Positions 39,354 through 40,888 of a stretch of 40,888 nt of DNA are shown one piece after another. This stretch comes from an uncultured Lachnospiraceae bacterium. GTDB lineage: Bacteria > Bacillota > Clostridia > Lachnospirales > Lachnospiraceae. The number at the start of each line of letters is the position of its first letter. Positions within the stretch are counted from its first letter, which is position 1. The stretch covers positions 1 through 40,888 of the forward strand of contig CASWRE010000030.1 of NCBI GenBank assembly GCA_949471785.1. Reading direction: 5' to 3'. A model generated the notes under the pieces. It was not told where the DNA came from and ran no database searches. It saw only the letters and a list, made by a program, of their open reading frames with translations. The position numbers and the translations under genes were made by a program.

Positions 39354-40888
39354 TCCATTTTGCAGGTCATTCAGTAAAGACGCGGGGAGTATTCCCACAA
39401 GGTCATAGGAAATGTCAATCTGCTGTTCCCTATGCCCCTTTGATTTATCCGGCGCGTGAACGTACACCGCCTTTACCATGTCGTTTAAGACAGAGGGTGT
39501 CAACTCGTCCAAGTCAAGATATTTCCGTACTTTGCTGATGAACCTGTCAATGTCCTCTGTTTGTTCTTCCTGTTCGCTAATTTCTTCATTCAATCGCAAC
39601 AGCTTTTTCCGCAGTTCTTCCTGCTCCTGCTCGTAATCGTCGGAGAGCATTTGAAATCTGCTGTCAGATAGTTTTCCGCCTACGTTGTCCTCGTAAATAC
39701 GCTTGAATAATCGGTCAAGTTCTTCTATCCGGCGTTCCGCTTGCGTTAGTTGCCGCCGCTTCGCCGCCAGTTCCTTTTTCGCTTCGGCTTTCTGCTTCGC
39801 ACCCATAGCTTTTCGGAATTGTTCTTCGTGGTTAGCGACACAGGCAATCGTCAATCTCATGTGAGCGAGTACGCCCTGTTCCAAGACAACGGCGCGGATA
39901 AAATGAGTAGAGCAAATCTCTTTCCCCTTGAGCCTTGAAGTAGAGCAAACAAAATGGTCTTGTCTTGCTTCAAAGTTCTTGCTTGTGCAGTAATACAGCT
40001 TTTCGCCGCAATCGGCACAGCGCACAATGCCGGAAAACATATTTGTCTTTCCTGTCCTCGTCGGGCGTCGTTTGTTTTTCCGTAGTTCCTGCACCCTCGC
40101 CCATGTGTCGGCGTCAATGATTGCTTCGTGGGTATTCTCAAACACAAGCCATTTTTCCTCTGGATTGTAACAGGTTTTCTTGCTTTTGTAGGACTGCTTA
40201 TAGGTCTTGAAGTTTACCGTATGCCCTTGATATTCTGGACGCTCCAAAATGTCGGCTATGGTATCGCCCGTCCAGTTATAGGGATTGTCCGGCGGCGCGT
40301 TTCTCGTTGCCCTGCCTGTCTGCTGAAAATGGATTGTCGGCGTTATGACTTTATCCTCTTTCAGAATACGGGCAATCTGCGACGGTCCGTAACCGTCCAG
40401 ACAAAGGGCAAATATCCGCTTGACTACTTCGGCGGCTTCTCCGTCCACAATCCACCGTTTTCTGTTATCAGGGTCTTTCCTGAACCCATAGGGCGGGTTG
40501 GTGCAAAGGTGCTCGCCCGCTTCTCCTTTGGACTTCATCACAGCGCGGATTTTCTTGCTTGTATCTTTTGCGTACCATTCGTTGATGATGTTCAAAAAGG
40601 GGGTAAAGTCGCTCTCCTGTTGGTTTGCGCTGTCTATGCCGTTGTTGATAGCGATAAACCGCACTCCTTTTTCCACGAACAGGATTTCGGTATAAAATCC
40701 CACTTTCAGATAATCACGTCCAAGCCGCGACATATCTTTGACAATCAGCGTCGCCACTTCTCCGTTTTCAATCCGTTCCAGAAGTTCGCTCCAACTCGGA
40801 CGGTTGAAGTTCGTTCCAGAGTATCCGTCGTCTACGAAAAACGCAGTATTTGAGAAATGATTTTCTTTTGCGTATTTACTTAAAATTG
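39342..40888 (-). CDS. Large serine recombinase, 5' end outside the window
   Basis: The frame is open to the right edge (about 515 residues seen). It starts within the resolvase domain (FVDDGYSGTNFNRPSWSELLERIENGEVATLIVKDMSRLGRDYLKVG), followed by the recombinase domain (PPYGFRKDPDNRKRWIVDGEAAEVVKRIF), a zinc ribbon (CADCGEKLYYC ... CSTSRLKGKEIC), a coiled coil (about 340-440 of the visible part) and a DUF4368-like end. The N-terminal piece with the catalytic serine is beyond the window. Such TnpX-like enzymes excise and integrate conjugative or mobilisable transposons and usually lie at one end of them. That, and the cut manA fragment 57 bp away, mark this as an element boundary. Confidence 0.92.
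   Translation of the reverse strand, partial: ILSKYAKENHFSNTAFFVDDGYSGTNFNRPSWSELLERIENGEVATLIVKDMSRLGRDYLKVGFYTEILFVEKGVRFIAINNGIDSANQQESDFTPFLNIINEWYAKDTSKKIRAVMKSKGEAGEHLCTNPPYGFRKDPDNRKRWIVDGEAAEVVKRIFALCLDGYGPSQIARILKEDKVITPTIHFQQTGRATRNAPPDNPYNWTGDTIADILERPEYQGHTVNFKTYKQSYKSKKTCYNPEEKWLVFENTHEAIIDADTWARVQELRKNKRRPTRTGKTNMFSGIVRCADCGEKLYYCTSKNFEARQDHFVCSTSRLKGKEICSTHFIRAVVLEQGVLAHMRLTIACVANHEEQFRKAMGAKQKAEAKKELAAKRRQLTQAERRIEELDRLFKRIYEDNVGGKLSDSRFQMLSDDYEQEQEELRKKLLRLNEEISEQEEQTEDIDRFISKVRKYLDLDELTPSVLNDMVKAVYVHAPDKSKGHREQQIDISYDLVGILPASLLNDLQNGETA

Noticed and set aside
1..40888. tRNA, rRNA or known riboswitch genes
   Set aside because: I looked through the intergenic regions and saw no cloverleaf, rRNA or recognisable riboswitch consensus; a covariance-model search (Rfam/tRNAscan) would be decisive.

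Overview
The window looks like a chromosomal stretch of an anaerobic gut Firmicute of the Lachnospiraceae type (Clostridia). The protein families, strong AGGAGG ribosome sites, TTGACA/TATAAT promoters, a large serine recombinase with a zinc ribbon and a GPH sugar transporter beside GH5/GH42/GH43 enzymes all fit; this placement is inference. By eye, about 14.3-38.4 kb is richer in G+C than the left third, which suggests a different history for the two parts.

Layout. (1) 0-1 kb: decayed ABC transporter (ATPase with an internal deletion, truncated permease). (2) 1.2-3.3 kb: an RtcB-PrfH operon (RNA ligase plus release-factor homologue, a ribosome-repair pair) behind a consensus promoter, a 42-codon leader ORF and an intrinsic terminator that lies before rtcB. 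(3) 3.4-4.5 kb: TipAL-type MerR regulator with its own 19-bp-spacer promoter, then a 236-bp inverted-repeat element. (4) 4.7-6.5 kb: sigma factor and DUF4179-type anti-sigma candidate. (5) 6.5-17.6 kb: glycan locus with AraC regulator, GH5, GPH transporter (apparent frameshift in an A7 run near its start), GH42, GH43 and a convergent GH38 alpha-mannosidase carrying an internal 26-residue tandem repeat. (6) 17.7-18.3 kb: uroporphyrinogen-decarboxylase-like remnant and a 310-bp foldback element.

(7) 18.4-38.5 kb: a catabolic island. Leftward from 31.8 kb run mttB-like methyltransferase, SDR, AGPS-like FAD oxidase, FGGY kinase, YcxB-like membrane protein and BCCT transporter; after a terminator follow etfB-etfA-FAD oxidase-etfB-etfA-yitT. 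Divergent from mttB run malic enzyme and an IclR regulator. A third leftward unit holds aldehyde dehydrogenase, zinc alcohol dehydrogenase and an aspartase/fumarase-family lyase. The three units start from near-perfect promoters, each followed directly by a palindrome built from GTTC/GAAC half-sites, so the IclR protein probably controls them together. BCCT plus MttB points to a quaternary-ammonium substrate that is imported, demethylated and oxidised, with electrons going to ETFs and carbon to C4 acids and pyruvate; the exact substrate cannot be read from sequence. No corrinoid protein for MttB is present here. This island is the best candidate for an undescribed pathway, and the attenuated rtcB-prfH leader the best candidate for undescribed regulation.

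(8) 38.5-40.9 kb: foldback-element debris, a mannose-6-phosphate isomerase fragment broken at both ends, and a large serine recombinase running off the right edge, apparently the end of an integrated mobile element.
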